From: Ferribacterium limneticum
GTDB taxonomy: Bacteria > Pseudomonadota > Gammaproteobacteria > Burkholderiales > Rhodocyclaceae
Assembly (NCBI RefSeq): GCF_020510625.1
Contig: NZ_CP075191.1
Coordinates: 1,402,001 to 1,466,000 of the forward strand
Direction of reading: 5' to 3'
DNA: 64,000 bases
This document shows positions 1-9,101 of this stretch, in pieces; position 1 is the first letter of the stretch; each line of letters begins with the position of its first letter. The translations under genes and the position numbers were made by a program. The notes beneath the pieces were generated by a model that did no database searches, was not told the DNA's origin, and saw only the letters and a list, made by a program, of their open reading frames with translations.

Positions 1-247
1 CGGCAATATAAGGGTCGGCATCGGCCCAGGTTTGGGCCGCAGCGAGGGAGGCAAATTCGGCGATGATGATGCTGCCGGAAAAGCCGGCCGGGCCGGGATC
101 GGGCGAGTCGATGGCCGGGCAGGGGCCGGCCAGGATCAGGCGGGCTTCCGCCTGCAGGGCGAGCAGGCGCTCAATGTGGGCGGGGCGGGCGGCGAGGCGC
201 TTGTCCAGCGTGCCGGCCTTGTCTTCAGCAATGATCGCGTAAAGCAT
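1..247 (-). CDS. YciI-family protein (partial, runs off window start)
   Basis: Reading leftward from an ATG at 247, the frame stays open to base 1 (82 codons), so the C-terminus lies outside the window. The product starts [10 protein letters not shown] and contains [13 protein letters not shown], then a stretch around [18 protein letters not shown]. This is the ferredoxin-like fold typical of YciI/YCII proteins, small proteins of largely unknown biochemical role. Its ATG overlaps the stop of the upstream septation gene (TAATG), so the two are translationally coupled. This pairing next to yciB/ispZ is common in betaproteobacteria (from general knowledge). Confidence 0.8.
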   Translation of the reverse strand, partial: MLYAIIAEDKAGTLDKRLAARPAHIERLLALQAEARLILAGPCPAIDSPDPGPAGFSGSIIIAEFASLAAAQTWADADPYIA

Positions 248-855
248 TATTTTTCTTCCTCAACATATTTGGATAGCAGCATGCCCTGGCCGAGCACGAA
301 GACGAGCATCAGGCCCATGCCGCCGAACAGTTTGAAATTGACCCAGATATCGGTCGGGAAATTGAAGGCGATGACCAGATTGAGCACGCCCATGACCAGG
401 AAAAAGCCTATCCAGGCCAGGCTGAGCTTGCCCCAGATCGGTTCGGGCAAGGTCAGCTGTTCGCCGAGCATGGCCTTGATGGGGTTCTTTTTGAGGATCA
501 GGGCGCTGAAGGCCATGCTGCCGGCGAATACCCAGTAAAGGATGGTCGGTTTCCACTTGATGAAGGCTTCGTTCTGGAAGGCCAGGGTCATGCCGCCGAA
601 GACGACGACGAGGACCAGACTGATCCAGAGCATCTTGTCCACCTTGCCGTGGCGAAAGTGCACCCAGATGATCTGAGCGACGGTGGCGGCGATGACGACG
701 ACGGTAGCGAGCAGGATCGGCGCCATCTTGATGTCGTCGGGGACGAAGCCAAGCAGCGAGCCCATCCAGCTGGCCGCGAGTTCAGGGCTCTTTTCCGCGT
801 ACTTGAAAGTGGCGAAAAAGAGGATGACGGGGAAGAGGTCGAAGAGCAGTTTCAT
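247..855 (-). CDS. yciB: Inner-membrane septation protein YciB/IspZ
   Basis: The 202-residue product is strongly hydrophobic, with about five membrane segments. It starts [14 protein letters not shown], a hallmark of the YciB (intracellular septation protein A) family, and has the family-like core [14 protein letters not shown] and the C-terminal part [16 protein letters not shown]. YciB is an inner-membrane protein linked to cell-envelope synthesis and division. The length is close to the usual ~180-200 residues. It is transcribed leftward with the YciI-like gene, whose start overlaps its stop by one base. Divergent from the response regulator that begins at 908. Confidence 0.9.
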   Translation of the reverse strand: MKLLFDLFPVILFFATFKYAEKSPELAASWMGSLLGFVPDDIKMAPILLATVVVIAATVAQIIWVHFRHGKVDKMLWISLVLVVVFGGMTLAFQNEAFIKWKPTILYWVFAGSMAFSALILKKNPIKAMLGEQLTLPEPIWGKLSLAWIGFFLVMGVLNLVIAFNFPTDIWVNFKLFGGMGLMLVFVLGQGMLLSKYVEEEK

Positions 856-907
856 GGCGGGGCATTATATACTGCCGAAAACTACTGAACCGCAAGCAAG
901 AGAGCTC

Positions 908-1960
908 ATGCATACCGTCCTGATCATCGATGACAGTGACATCAACCTGACACTGATCAAGGCGCTGGTGCTCAAACTGGGCGACTGCAGCCCGATCCTT
1001 TTCGACAAGCCCATCGCCGCTCTTGAATGGTGCCGCGAGAATGTACCCGATCTGGTCATTGTCGATTACATGATGCCTGATATGGACGGCCTGCGTTTCA
1101 TCAGTGCTTTCCGTGCCCTGCACGGGCGGAACGAGATTCCGGTGCTGATGATCACGGCCAACGATCAAAAGGACATTCGCTACGATGCCCTGCTCGGTGG
1201 CGCCAATGATTTCCTGACCAAGCCGATCGATCGCATCGAATTTTCGGCCCGGGCCCGCAACATGCTGTCGCTGCGCACCGGCCAGAAATTTCTGGCCGAC
1301 CGCGCCGAGCATCTTTCGGCGCTGGTCGAGGCACGCACCGCAGAAATCCGCGAACGCGAAAAGGAGCTGATTTTCCGTATTTCGCGCGCTGCCGAATTTC
1401 GCGATCCGGAGACCGGGGCACACATCCAGCGCATGGCGCATTATTCGCAGATCATTGCCCAGGGCCTGGACCTTAGCCCCACCATCCAGAAACTGATGCT
1501 TGAAGCGGCGCCGATGCACGATGTGGGCAAGATCGGCATTCCGGACTACATCCTGCTCAAGCCGGGCAAGCTGACCCCGGAGGAGTTCGAGGTGATGAAG
1601 GGGCATTCGCGGATTGGCCATGAGCTGCTCAAGGACAGTCGTTCTGAAATCATGCGCGCCGGGGCGGAAGTGGCGATTTCACATCATGAGAAATATGATG
1701 GCAGCGGTTATCCATTGGGCCTGAAGGGCAACCAGATTCCGTTGTTCGGGCGCATTGTCGCCGTGGCCGATGTTTTCGATGCCCTGACTTCGGAGCGGCC
1801 GTATAAACGCGCCTGGTCGCTGGACGATGCCTGCAAGTTTCTTGAAGACGGGCGTGGCAAGCATTTCGACCCGTTGTGCATCGAAGCATTTCTGGCCGGT
1901 TGGGAACAAATTCTGGAAATTCGTCAGCGCTTCCGCGACGAGGAAATTCCGCAAATCTGA
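908..1960 (+). CDS. Two-component response regulator with HD-GYP c-di-GMP phosphodiesterase output
   Basis: 350 residues. An N-terminal receiver (residues ~1-120) has the acidic pair DD near residues 8-9 and phospho-acceptor Asp53 in VIVDYMMPDMDG. A coiled linker (~125-165) leads to an HD-GYP domain with the metal and signature motifs HDVGKIGIP, HHEKYDGSGYP and VADVFDALTSERPYK, all apparently intact. The likely reaction is hydrolysis of cyclic di-GMP. I chose the ATG at 908 because the receiver starts there (MHTVLIIDD) with AAGAGAG-like bases upstream; the longer frame from 683 would overlap yciB antisense. The next gene, an Hpt protein, begins 53 bases downstream and may be its phosphodonor. 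Confidence 0.93.
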   Translation: MHTVLIIDDSDINLTLIKALVLKLGDCSPILFDKPIAALEWCRENVPDLVIVDYMMPDMDGLRFISAFRALHGRNEIPVLMITANDQKDIRYDALLGGANDFLTKPIDRIEFSARARNMLSLRTGQKFLADRAEHLSALVEARTAEIREREKELIFRISRAAEFRDPETGAHIQRMAHYSQIIAQGLDLSPTIQKLMLEAAPMHDVGKIGIPDYILLKPGKLTPEEFEVMKGHSRIGHELLKDSRSEIMRAGAEVAISHHEKYDGSGYPLGLKGNQIPLFGRIVAVADVFDALTSERPYKRAWSLDDACKFLEDGRGKHFDPLCIEAFLAGWEQILEIRQRFRDEEIPQI

Positions 1961-2013
1961 ACGTATTGGCAACGAACTTTGCCTACGGCAACGGGCGTTG
2001 AATGGAGAAGAGG

Positions 2014-2352
2014 ATGGCAACAGCTTTTGTTCTGGATCGAGCATCGATTCTCGAGCGCCTGGGTGGCGACGAGGATATTTATTCGATGATGGTCGACATG
2101 TATCTACAGGATGTGGACAACAACTGCACCGCCATCGCCTCGGCCTATGCTTCTGGTGACAGTCAGACCCTGCAGCGCGAAGCCCATACCATCAAGGGCT
2201 TGCTGGCGACTTTTTCGGATGAGGACGGAGCGGCTGAGGCCATGCTGGTCGAGAAGCAGGCAAGGAATGGCGAGATCGATGGTCTTGGCGATGCGGTGGC
2301 CGGCTTGCAACAGCGCTTGCGCGAAGTGGCGACGGTGCTAAGCGCCCGGTAA
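2014..2352 (+). CDS. Stand-alone Hpt (histidine phosphotransfer) domain protein
   Basis: 112 residues, essentially one Hpt four-helix domain. The phospho-accepting histidine lies in [13 protein letters not shown] (about residue 61). The start at 2014 is preferred over the in-frame ATG at 2002 because GGAG at 2004-2007 sits six bases before it. It follows the HD-GYP response regulator on the same strand, suggesting a phosphorelay in which this protein carries phosphate between a hybrid kinase and the HD-GYP receiver. Its last 15 bases overlap the convergent bioD gene. No kinase lies immediately next to it. Confidence 0.85.
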   Translation: MATAFVLDRASILERLGGDEDIYSMMVDMYLQDVDNNCTAIASAYASGDSQTLQREAHTIKGLLATFSDEDGAAEAMLVEKQARNGEIDGLGDAVAGLQQRLREVATVLSAR

Positions 2353-3003
2353 TTGCAGGAAACCGGCGGCGCCGATGGCGCCTCCCTGCGGCCCATGCGG
2401 GACAACGCCGAGCAGTGGTGCCGCGATCAGTGTTTTTAAAGTGGCCAGGTTTTCATCGAAACGCGACATCTGCGGATCGATGCGGTTGGCCACCCAGCCG
2501 ACCAGTTTCAGGCCCCGGTTGGCAATGGCTTCCGCCGTCAGTAGCGCATGGTTGATGCAGCCCAGCCGCATGCCGACGACCAGGATGACCGGCAGGGCAA
2601 GTTCGACCGCCAGATCGGCTGTGCCGTAGCCATCACCCAGCGGTACGCAAAATCCCCCGACGCCTTCGACAATGACCAGATCGGCTTGCTGTCGTGCCTG
2701 CTCGCAGGCCGCCTTGATCGGTTCGAATTCAATGCAGACATGCGCTTCTGCCGCCGCGATATGCGGGGCTATGGCCGGCTTGAAGCAATAAGGATTGATG
2801 ATTTCACGCGGCAGTTCGATATTGCTGGCGGCGCGGATGGCTTCGACGTCATCGTTCAACCCCGCCGCATCGGTGCCGGCGGCAATCGGCTTCAGGCCGG
2901 CCGCCTTCAGGCCATCCAGCCCGGCTCGCTGGAGCAGGGCGCAGGTGATGAAGGTCTTGCCGATTTCGGTATCGGTGCCGGTTAGGAAGTAGGCTGGACT
3001 CAT
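2338..3003 (-). CDS. bioD: Dethiobiotin synthetase
   Basis: 221 residues, normal for BioD. The P-loop [12 protein letters not shown] is at the N-terminus and the family motif [11 protein letters not shown] near residue 116. It closes the ureido ring of dethiobiotin from 7,8-diaminononanoate, CO2 and ATP, the penultimate step of biotin synthesis, in the cytoplasm. Last gene of the leftward biotin operon; its start overlaps the bioC stop by four bases. Its 3' end overlaps the convergent Hpt gene by 15 bases, and I see no clear terminator between them. Confidence 0.96.
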   Translation of the reverse strand: MSPAYFLTGTDTEIGKTFITCALLQRAGLDGLKAAGLKPIAAGTDAAGLNDDVEAIRAASNIELPREIINPYCFKPAIAPHIAAAEAHVCIEFEPIKAACEQARQQADLVIVEGVGGFCVPLGDGYGTADLAVELALPVILVVGMRLGCINHALLTAEAIANRGLKLVGWVANRIDPQMSRFDENLATLKTLIAAPLLGVVPHGPQGGAIGAAGFLQLPGA

Positions 3004-3788
3004 TTGCGGGCGTAGAGGTAAATCACATCGTAGGTTAGCGGCAGGCCGGCCGGAGTGCGGAGCTGTTCGCAGGCCGCCTCGGCTTGCTGGAAGCTGGAAC
3101 GACTCATCAGGCTGGTGCGCCGGCCGTCGCCAAGCTGATTGGCCCCAATTGCCTTGACGGCACGGAGCAGCGTCTTGAAGTCGGCGTAGTGGGCGATTTC
3201 GGTGCTGCGTCTGATGTCGATGGCGGACAGCTCGGCGGCACTGGCCAGGCGCCGGATTTCGTCCGGGCTATGAAAGCTCAGGGTATGGCGGTGAGCGTCG
3301 ACGTCGGCAAAGGCATGGCGCAATTCGTGGAAGGTGGCCGGGCCGAGGCTGGCCAGCGCAACAGCGCCATCAGGCCGCAAAGTGCGTCGCGCTTCATGCA
3401 GCGCAATCGCCAGATCGCACCATTGCACGGCGAGGCTGGACCAGTAGAGATCCAGGCTGTCGTCTGCCAGGGGCAGATGCTCCAGATCGCCGGCAACGCG
3501 ACAGCAAGGGCTGGCCACGTGTTGCAGCATGCCCGGCGAGAGATCGAGGGCGACGGCATGGGCGTCCGGGAAGCGGGCCTGCAGGTCGGCCTGCGCATAG
3601 CCGGTGCCGCAGCCGGCATCGAGCAGACGGGCCGGGGTGATGTTCGGCAGGCCTTCAGCCAGTCGGGTGCAGATGCGGCGCTGGATGGCAGCGGCGTTAT
3701 CGTAGGTCGGGGCGGCGCGTTCGAACGATTGCCGGATGCGCGCCTTGGAAGGTCGGGTTCCCGCCTTTGGTTTTATGGCACTAGTCAT
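3000..3788 (-). CDS. bioC: Malonyl-ACP O-methyltransferase BioC
   Basis: 262 residues, a class I SAM-dependent methyltransferase. The N-terminus [17 protein letters not shown] is typical of BioC, followed by the SAM motif [15 protein letters not shown], an acidic loop VALDLSPGM, and [14 protein letters not shown]. BioC methylates the free carboxyl of malonyl-ACP so that the fatty acid synthase can build the pimeloyl chain. It lies between bioH and bioD, overlapping bioD by four bases and the bioH 3' end by eight, so the set is one transcript. Confidence 0.93.
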   Translation of the reverse strand: MTSAIKPKAGTRPSKARIRQSFERAAPTYDNAAAIQRRICTRLAEGLPNITPARLLDAGCGTGYAQADLQARFPDAHAVALDLSPGMLQHVASPCCRVAGDLEHLPLADDSLDLYWSSLAVQWCDLAIALHEARRTLRPDGAVALASLGPATFHELRHAFADVDAHRHTLSFHSPDEIRRLASAAELSAIDIRRSTEIAHYADFKTLLRAVKAIGANQLGDGRRTSLMSRSSFQQAEAACEQLRTPAGLPLTYDVIYLYARK

Positions 3789-4494
3789 TCAGGAAGCGAC
3801 GTACCGTGGCGAGGAAGTCGTCAGGTCGGGAGATGAAGGGGGCGTGGGCGCAGTCGTCGAAGACGGCCAGTTGGGCTCCGGGAATCAACGCTGCAAGTGC
3901 TTCGGCCGCACCGAGCGGCATCAGCGGGTCAGCTGCGCCATGGATGAGCAGGGTCGGCGCCTTGACCTGCGGGGCGATGTCGCGCAGATCGATGTCGCGT
4001 AGCCAGTTGAGGCCGGTGGCCAGGACCTCGGCGGCGGGGCGAGGATCAGCCAGCTGGAGCAGTTCGAGCGTGACGGCTTTGGCGCGGGCGTCGCCGCGAT
4101 TGAAGCCACCGACGAAGCGCGGCAGCATGGCCTCGACATCGGCCGCGATGCCGGCGGCAAATTCGGCCAGCATCTCGGGGGCCATCGCATGCGGCCAGCC
4201 GTCGCGCTGGACGAAGGAAGTGGTGCCGGCCACCAGAACCAGCTTGCCAACCTTGTCCGGATGACGGGCCGCAACAGCCAGCGCCAGTTGGGCGCCGAGC
4301 GACCAGCCGGCCAGCGTTGTCCCGGGTTGCAGGCGAGCGGCAATGTCGTCAGCTGCGGCATAGAAATCAGCGATCAGCGGTGCGTTGCCATAACCGGGTA
4401 GGTCGAAGATCTCGCCCTCGAGGGCGTCGACGGTGGCTTTGACCGGCGTGCGGCCAACGCACCAGCCGGGCAGGAAAACAAGGGGAGCGCTCAT
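3781..4494 (-). CDS. bioH: Pimeloyl-ACP methyl ester carboxylesterase BioH
   Basis: 237-residue alpha/beta hydrolase. The nucleophile elbow is GWSLG, the acid likely the Asp in HGAADPLMP, and the catalytic His in FDDCAHAPFISRP. BioH cleaves pimeloyl-ACP methyl ester once the chain is long enough, handing pimeloyl-ACP to BioF. The start at 4494 (MSAPLVFLPGWCVG) gives the usual family N-terminus and overlaps the bioF stop (ATGA). A longer frame to 4632 would run far into bioF and is not credible. Context in a bioF-H-C-D order makes the assignment secure. Confidence 0.92.
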   Translation of the reverse strand: MSAPLVFLPGWCVGRTPVKATVDALEGEIFDLPGYGNAPLIADFYAAADDIAARLQPGTTLAGWSLGAQLALAVAARHPDKVGKLVLVAGTTSFVQRDGWPHAMAPEMLAEFAAGIAADVEAMLPRFVGGFNRGDARAKAVTLELLQLADPRPAAEVLATGLNWLRDIDLRDIAPQVKAPTLLIHGAADPLMPLGAAEALAALIPGAQLAVFDDCAHAPFISRPDDFLATVRRFLND

Positions 4495-5657
4495 GCGAGT
4501 TCTTTCAAGGCGGTGATCAATTGGGCGATGTCTGCTTCGGTATGGGCTGCGGACACTGAGATGCGCAGCCGGGCCGTACCTTTTGGGACCGTTGGCGGGC
4601 GAATGGCAGGCGCCCACAGACCGCGCTCCCACAAGGCTTTCGAGAGGGCAACAGCGGCGTCGTTGTCGCCGACGATCAGTGGCTGGATGGCGGTCAACGA
4701 CGGCAGCAGTTTCAGTGGCAGGCCGGCCAAGCCGTCCCGTAGCTGCCCGATGCGGGCCATCAGGTTGGCGCGCAGGGCATCGCCGTTCCTGATCATCTGC
4801 AGACTTTTGGCGAGCGCACAGGCGATGGCCGGCGGCTGGGCGGTGGTGAAAATGTAGCTGCGACCCTTCTGCAGCAGGTATTCGATGGCCGTTTCGGAGC
4901 CGGCGACAAAAGCACCGCCGACGCCAGCCGCCTTGCCCAGCGTGCCCATCAACAGGATGCGCGGCGAGGCGGGCAGGTTGAAGTGGGCCAAACTGCCCTT
5001 GCCTTCGCGGCCGAGGACACCGAAACCGTGGGCGTCGTCGATGACCAGCCAGGCATCGTAGCGTTCGGCCAGCGCAAAGATCAGAGGCAGCGGCGCGAGG
5101 TCGCCATCCATGCTGAACACGGCATCGGTGACGATAATCTTGTGTGCTGCGGTGCTGGCGGCCAGCATCTTTTCCAGTGCCGCGACGTCGTTGTGCGGGT
5201 AGCGCTGGACATCGGCGCCATTCGCCTTGGCCAGTTGCATGGCGTCGATCAGTGAGGCGTGGTTCAGTTTGTCGGCAAACACTGCATCACCGCGGCCGGC
5301 CAGGGTCGGCGTTACGGCGAGGTTGGCCAGGTAGCCGGTGGAGAAGGTCAGGGCGCGCGGAAAACCGGTGAATTCGGCGATTTCCTTTTCAAGCTGCTCG
5401 TGCGGCCCGAGATGGCCGCTGACCAGATGCGAGGCACCGCTGCCAGCCCCCCATTTCAGGGCGCCGTCGGCCAGCGCCTGGGCGATGTCGGCATTGCCGG
5501 CCAGCCCGAGGTAGTCATTGCTGGCGAAATTCAGCACATTTTTGCCATCGACCGTGGCCATCCGGCCGCAAGGTGTATCCAGCACGCGGCGGCGGCGGGT
5601 CAGGCCGGCGGCGGCGATGTCGGCGAGTTCGGCAGTCAGGCGGGTTTCAATGCTCAT
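4491..5657 (-). CDS. bioF: 8-amino-7-oxononanoate synthase
   Basis: 388 residues, a PLP enzyme of the alpha-oxoamine synthase family. Visible features: NFASNDYLGLAGN near the N-terminus, GAGSGASHLVSGHLGPHEQL, the PLP-pocket stretch VIDDAHGFGVLGREG, and the Schiff-base lysine in MGTLGKAAGVGGAFVAG. It condenses pimeloyl-ACP with alanine to form KAPA, the first ring-forming step of biotin synthesis. Only three bases separate its ATG from the stop of the PIN toxin upstream, so it appears to be co-transcribed with the toxin-antitoxin pair. Confidence 0.96.
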   Translation of the reverse strand: MSIETRLTAELADIAAAGLTRRRRVLDTPCGRMATVDGKNVLNFASNDYLGLAGNADIAQALADGALKWGAGSGASHLVSGHLGPHEQLEKEIAEFTGFPRALTFSTGYLANLAVTPTLAGRGDAVFADKLNHASLIDAMQLAKANGADVQRYPHNDVAALEKMLAASTAAHKIIVTDAVFSMDGDLAPLPLIFALAERYDAWLVIDDAHGFGVLGREGKGSLAHFNLPASPRILLMGTLGKAAGVGGAFVAGSETAIEYLLQKGRSYIFTTAQPPAIACALAKSLQMIRNGDALRANLMARIGQLRDGLAGLPLKLLPSLTAIQPLIVGDNDAAVALSKALWERGLWAPAIRPPTVPKGTARLRISVSAAHTEADIAQLITALKELA

Positions 5658-5660
5658 CGG

Positions 5661-6065
5661 TCAAACCAGGGTGAAATGTTTGCGCCCGGGGAGGCGGTAG
5701 GTTTCAAAATCGGCGCGATCCAGCGTCCAGACTTTGGCGCAGCCGGTTTTGAGGGCGGCGACGACGAGAGAAGCATCGGCCAGATCCATCGGTCGGTCGG
5801 CGTAACGTTCGATCCAGTCGATGGCCGAAACCAACTCGTCACGGCCCAGCGGCATCAGTTCAAGTCCGCCGCGTTCGATCCAGTGATAGAGCGGCAAGGT
5901 GGCATTGATTGAATCTGCCAAGTGGGCAAACTCGGTGAGCACGGCCCAGGTGGTGAGCAGGCGGCCCCGATAGTTTTTGAGGTATTCCGAGCAGCTGCTG
6001 TGAAATTTGTCGCGTTTATTGGCGATGGCCACCAAGGGGCCGGTGTCGACGAGCAAAATTTCCAT
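5661..6065 (-). CDS. PIN-domain ribonuclease toxin, VapC-like
   Basis: 134-residue PIN domain with the expected acidic residues: Asp7 (VDTGPLVA), Glu45 (LTEFAHL), Asp94/Asp97 (MDLADASL) and Asp116/Asp119 (TLDRADF). Such proteins are Mg-dependent RNases, usually the toxin half of a VapBC-type module. Its ATG overlaps the stop of the RHH antitoxin (TAATG), the usual coupling for such a pair. It sits between bioA and bioF, three bases before bioF. Whether it is an active toxin or a domesticated regulator cannot be told from the sequence; the catalytic set looks complete. Confidence 0.85.
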   Translation of the reverse strand: MEILLVDTGPLVAIANKRDKFHSSCSEYLKNYRGRLLTTWAVLTEFAHLADSINATLPLYHWIERGGLELMPLGRDELVSAIDWIERYADRPMDLADASLVVAALKTGCAKVWTLDRADFETYRLPGRKHFTLV

Positions 6066-6328
6066 TATTCGGGCTGGCGTCCGTGTTTTTTGGCGATGGC
6101 GGCGCGGACGGTGTTACGGCTGTTTTCGGCCGAATCTTCATCCAGCGCGAGGACACCGACGAACCCCGCTTCGCAAGCTAGTTCATAGGGGGTTTTGAGC
6201 GGAGCCTCTGCGGTAAAGCGCTTCTCCAAAAGCTCTATGATTACCTCGGACTTGCTGCGACGGGTTTCCACGCAATAGCGGGCCAGTGCCTGCTCGAGAC
6301 GCCGGGGAATGCGAACGGTAGTCGTCAT
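6065..6328 (-). CDS. Ribbon-helix-helix antitoxin partner of the PIN toxin
   Basis: 87 residues. The first ~45 (MTTTVRIPRRLEQALARYC, then TRRSKSEVIIELLEKRF) look like a ribbon-helix-helix DNA-binding domain with a basic beta strand. The rest would be the toxin-binding tail. GGAG lies seven bases before the ATG. A 16-bp inverted repeat at 6350-6365, 22 bases upstream, is a natural site for autoregulation. Overlap with the PIN gene by one base supports a toxin-antitoxin pair. Confidence 0.82.
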   Translation of the reverse strand: MTTTVRIPRRLEQALARYCVETRRSKSEVIIELLEKRFTAEAPLKTPYELACEAGFVGVLALDEDSAENSRNTVRAAIAKKHGRQPE

Positions 6329-6349
6329 GGCATGGCTCCGGGATGGGGT

Positions 6350-6365
6350 GTATTAACGGTAATAC
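6350..6365. promoter_or_regulatory. Inverted repeat, probable operator of the toxin-antitoxin pair
   Basis: Arms GTATTA and TAATAC flank a four-base ACGG spacer. It lies in the short gap between the bioA stop and the antitoxin start, where an RHH antitoxin would bind to repress its own promoter. The operator role is inferred from position and symmetry only. Confidence 0.45.
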
Positions 6366-6392
6366 AAAGCCGGGGATTGTGCAAGTTGCCGC

Positions 6393-7733
6393 TTAAAGTG
6401 CTGCCGCTAGTGCGCCATTGATGGCGCGGGCCAGGTGGTCGATTTCCTCGTCGCCGATGATGTAAGGCGGCATCAGGTAGACGGTGTTGCCGATCGGGCG
6501 GATCAGCGCCTCACGATCCAGTGCGGCGCGGTAGAACTTGCGGGAGAAGTGCGGGTCGTCGGTGGCCACGTCGAAGGCGGCGATCATGCCGCGCTGGCGC
6601 AGGTGTCTGACTTGCGGGTGGTTGGCCAAGGGGGCAAGGGCGGCGCTGATTTTGGCTGATTTCTGGCGGTTGGCGGCCAGAACATCATCGGATTCGAAGA
6701 TGTCGAGCGTCGCCAGTGCGGCACGGCAGGCCAGTGGGTTGCCGGTGTAGCTGTGCGAGTGCAGGAAGGCGCGGGCGACGGAGTCGTCGAGGAAGGCGTT
6801 GTAGATCGTGTCGCTGGACAGGACGATGGACAGCGGCAGGTAGCCGCCGGAGATGCCTTTCGACAGGCACATCAGGTCGGGGCGAATGCCGGCCTGCTCG
6901 TGGGCGAAGAAGGTGCCGGTGCGGCCACAGCCGACGGCGATTTCGTCGCAGATCAGGTGAACTTCGTAGCGGTCGCACAGTTGGCGGGCGAGGCGCAGGT
7001 ATTCCGGGTCGTACATCGCCATGCCGGCGGCGCCTTGGACCAGGGGTTCGACGATCAGGGCGGCGATGTGTTCGCCGTGCTTTTCGAGGTGAGCCTCAAG
7101 TCCGGCCGCCGCGCGGCGGGCTACGTCGGCCGGTGATTCGCCGGTTTCGGCCAGGCGGAAATCGGGCGAGGGAATGACTGTTGCAGCGCGCACCAGCGGC
7201 GCGTAGGCATCCTTGAAAATGGCAACGTCGGTGACGGCCAGCGCGCCGACTGTTTCACCGTGGTAGCTGCCTTGCAGGCAAAGGAATCGAGCCTTGCCGG
7301 GCCGGCCGACATTGCGCCAGTAGTGGAAGCTCATTTTCAGCGCAATCTCGGTGGCCGAGGCGCCGTCCGAGGCGTAGAAGGCGTGGCCGAGGGCGCCGCC
7401 GGTCAAGGCCGATAAACGCTCGGAAAGCTCGACCACCGGCTGGTGCGTGAAACCGGCCAGCATGACGTGTTCGAGGGTTTCGAGTTGGTCTTTCAGTGCC
7501 GCGTTGATGCGCGGATTGGCGTGGCCGAACAGGTTGGTCCACCATGAGCTGATGCCGTCGAGGTAGCGCTTGCCGTCGAAATCGTAGAGCCAGGCGCCCT
7601 TGCCGCTGGCAATGGGAATCAGCGGCAGATGGCCGGGCGAGGCCGTCTGGGCATGGTGCTGCATCTGCGTGCACGGGTGCCAGACGGCGGCCTGGCTGCG
7701 GGCCAGCCAGTCGGCGTTGGAGGATTGGGTCAT
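6393..7733 (-). CDS. bioA: Adenosylmethionine-8-amino-7-oxononanoate aminotransferase
   Basis: 446-residue class III aminotransferase. N-terminal AVWHPCTQMQHH is characteristic of BioA, followed by YLDGISSWWTNLFGHANP, the PLP-site part LICDEIAVGCGRTGTFFA and the lysine region CLSKGISGGYLPLS. It converts KAPA to diaminopelargonic acid with SAM as amino donor. It is upstream of the TA pair and bioF-H-C-D on the same strand, 64 bases before the antitoxin. Upstream is a hairpin repeat and a DUF2863 gene in the same direction. Confidence 0.96.
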   Translation of the reverse strand: MTQSSNADWLARSQAAVWHPCTQMQHHAQTASPGHLPLIPIASGKGAWLYDFDGKRYLDGISSWWTNLFGHANPRINAALKDQLETLEHVMLAGFTHQPVVELSERLSALTGGALGHAFYASDGASATEIALKMSFHYWRNVGRPGKARFLCLQGSYHGETVGALAVTDVAIFKDAYAPLVRAATVIPSPDFRLAETGESPADVARRAAAGLEAHLEKHGEHIAALIVEPLVQGAAGMAMYDPEYLRLARQLCDRYEVHLICDEIAVGCGRTGTFFAHEQAGIRPDLMCLSKGISGGYLPLSIVLSSDTIYNAFLDDSVARAFLHSHSYTGNPLACRAALATLDIFESDDVLAANRQKSAKISAALAPLANHPQVRHLRQRGMIAAFDVATDDPHFSRKFYRAALDREALIRPIGNTVYLMPPYIIGDEEIDHLARAINGALAAAL

Positions 7734-7743
7734 GGTTTCAATT

Positions 7744-7812
7744 CGTCATGCCCGCGACGGCAGGAATCCAGTCGTCCGGAATCCCTGGATTCCCGCCTGC
7801 GCGGGAATGACG
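7744..7812. repeat. REP-like imperfect inverted repeat
   Basis: Two 28-base arms at 7744-7771 and 7785-7812 are near-perfect reverse complements (CGTCATGCCCGCG.. against ..CGCGGGAATGACG), separated by 13 bases. A shorter GGAATGACG echo follows at 7821-7829. The sequence type, with GGAATCCAG and GGGAATGACG ends, matches dispersed intergenic palindromes common in betaproteobacteria. In RNA it would form a strong hairpin between the DUF2863 gene and bioA. Copies elsewhere in the genome cannot be checked here. Confidence 0.75.
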
Positions 7813-7841
7813 GAGCCGTGGGAATGACGGGGTTGGAGCCA

Positions 7842-9014
7842 TCAATGCAGGACTTGCGAGTTGGCGGTGGGCTGTTCCGGCATTTCGGCGTGCACCAGTT
7901 CGGCTTCGCGGTTGGGGAAGAGCGGGGCGCCACAGTCGTCGCAGAATTCCATCGGGAAATGATGGTCGAGGAAGAGCACTTCCTTGACACCGGTTTCGCG
8001 CAGCACGGCTTCGATCTCGCCGGCCGCATCGGTGGCTTCGTCTTCGGCGCCGAGCAGCGGCCAGACGATGCCGTGGTAGATCTCGTCGCCGGTCGTCGGG
8101 CCGAGGCTGACGCGGTATTCCTCCATCCGGCGGTCGTAGCAGGGGCCGACGACAGCGCGGATGTCGGCTGGCATCAGGCCGAGCATGGTCTGCAGGAAGG
8201 CGACCGAGGCCTTCAGCGAATAGGGGCGGGACAGGCGGTCGGCATTGCGGCAGGCGGCGTGGTAGGAGTCTGCGAGCAGCGGTTGCCAGGCGCAGCCGGT
8301 GAGCAGCGGTTCGAGGTTCGGGCTGCCTTGCTTGATCCAATCCTTGAGCGAGGCTTCGCGGTTGCCATCTGCCTCGTTCCAGCGGAATAGCGGCTTGCCG
8401 TGAGGCACGGCGATGGCGCCGACGATGTAGCGGACATCGGACAGGAAACGGTTGGTTTCGGCCATGCCGGCCGTGTCGACGGCCAGATGGTTGCCGGCCA
8501 GCGCGGCTTCGCCCAGTTCGCGGGTCAGTTGCCAGGTGTCGCAGAAGCTGCGCGGCAACTGGTCGGGGCTGAACAGGAAATCGGCGATTGCCAGTCGGGC
8601 ATCGCCGCCGAAAACATGGGCGCCGAGTTGCACGGCCAGCGCCTGCAGCGTGCTCTTGGGCAGCGGGCAGGCGGGGATGGAAAAGCGCGACCAGGCCAGC
8701 ACCGGCGCGGCGAAGAGCTGGATGTCGAAGGTTTGGCCCAGGGCCTCCAGGCGATTGGTTTCAGCCCGCGATTCGACCATGTCGGCCAGTTCGTCATGGC
8801 CGCGCGGGTTGGCCTCGAACAGGCGGTCGAGGGCGGTATTGATGTCATCTTCGGCACCATTTTTCAACAGGCTGTCGACGACTTCGGCCAGTTGCGCTTC
8901 CCAGTAGGCGTCTTCCAGCTTGCCGCCGGATTCGGAAAGGCCGGCGGCCAGACGTTGCAGTTCGGCTGCGTCGCGGGAAAGACGGTCGCGTGAGCCAAAG
9001 CGGGTGCGTTTCAT
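7842..9014 (-). CDS. DUF2863 family protein
   Basis: 390 residues, starting [20 protein letters not shown] recognise it as the betaproteobacterial DUF2863 family: [40 protein letters not shown] and the C-terminal [20 protein letters not shown], which resembles a small CxxC metal-binding motif. No function is known to me. There is no signal peptide or membrane segment, so it should be cytoplasmic. It lies upstream of bioA on the same strand with a REP-like hairpin between them, and is divergent from yaaA. Confidence 0.8.
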   Translation of the reverse strand: MKRTRFGSRDRLSRDAAELQRLAAGLSESGGKLEDAYWEAQLAEVVDSLLKNGAEDDINTALDRLFEANPRGHDELADMVESRAETNRLEALGQTFDIQLFAAPVLAWSRFSIPACPLPKSTLQALAVQLGAHVFGGDARLAIADFLFSPDQLPRSFCDTWQLTRELGEAALAGNHLAVDTAGMAETNRFLSDVRYIVGAIAVPHGKPLFRWNEADGNREASLKDWIKQGSPNLEPLLTGCAWQPLLADSYHAACRNADRLSRPYSLKASVAFLQTMLGLMPADIRAVVGPCYDRRMEEYRVSLGPTTGDEIYHGIVWPLLGAEDEATDAAGEIEAVLRETGVKEVLFLDHHFPMEFCDDCGAPLFPNREAELVHAEMPEQPTANSQVLH

Positions 9015-9101
9015 CGGTGTTCCAGAAAATTCAAAGATGAGATTTTACCAGCCGCTAAAATGGCGCACAGCACAAACCTCAGTTTCCCAAGAGTCACGAC
9101 C

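Noticed and set aside
683..907. N-terminal extension of the HD-GYP regulator
   Set aside because: It overlaps yciB antisense; the receiver domain begins exactly at the ATG at 908.
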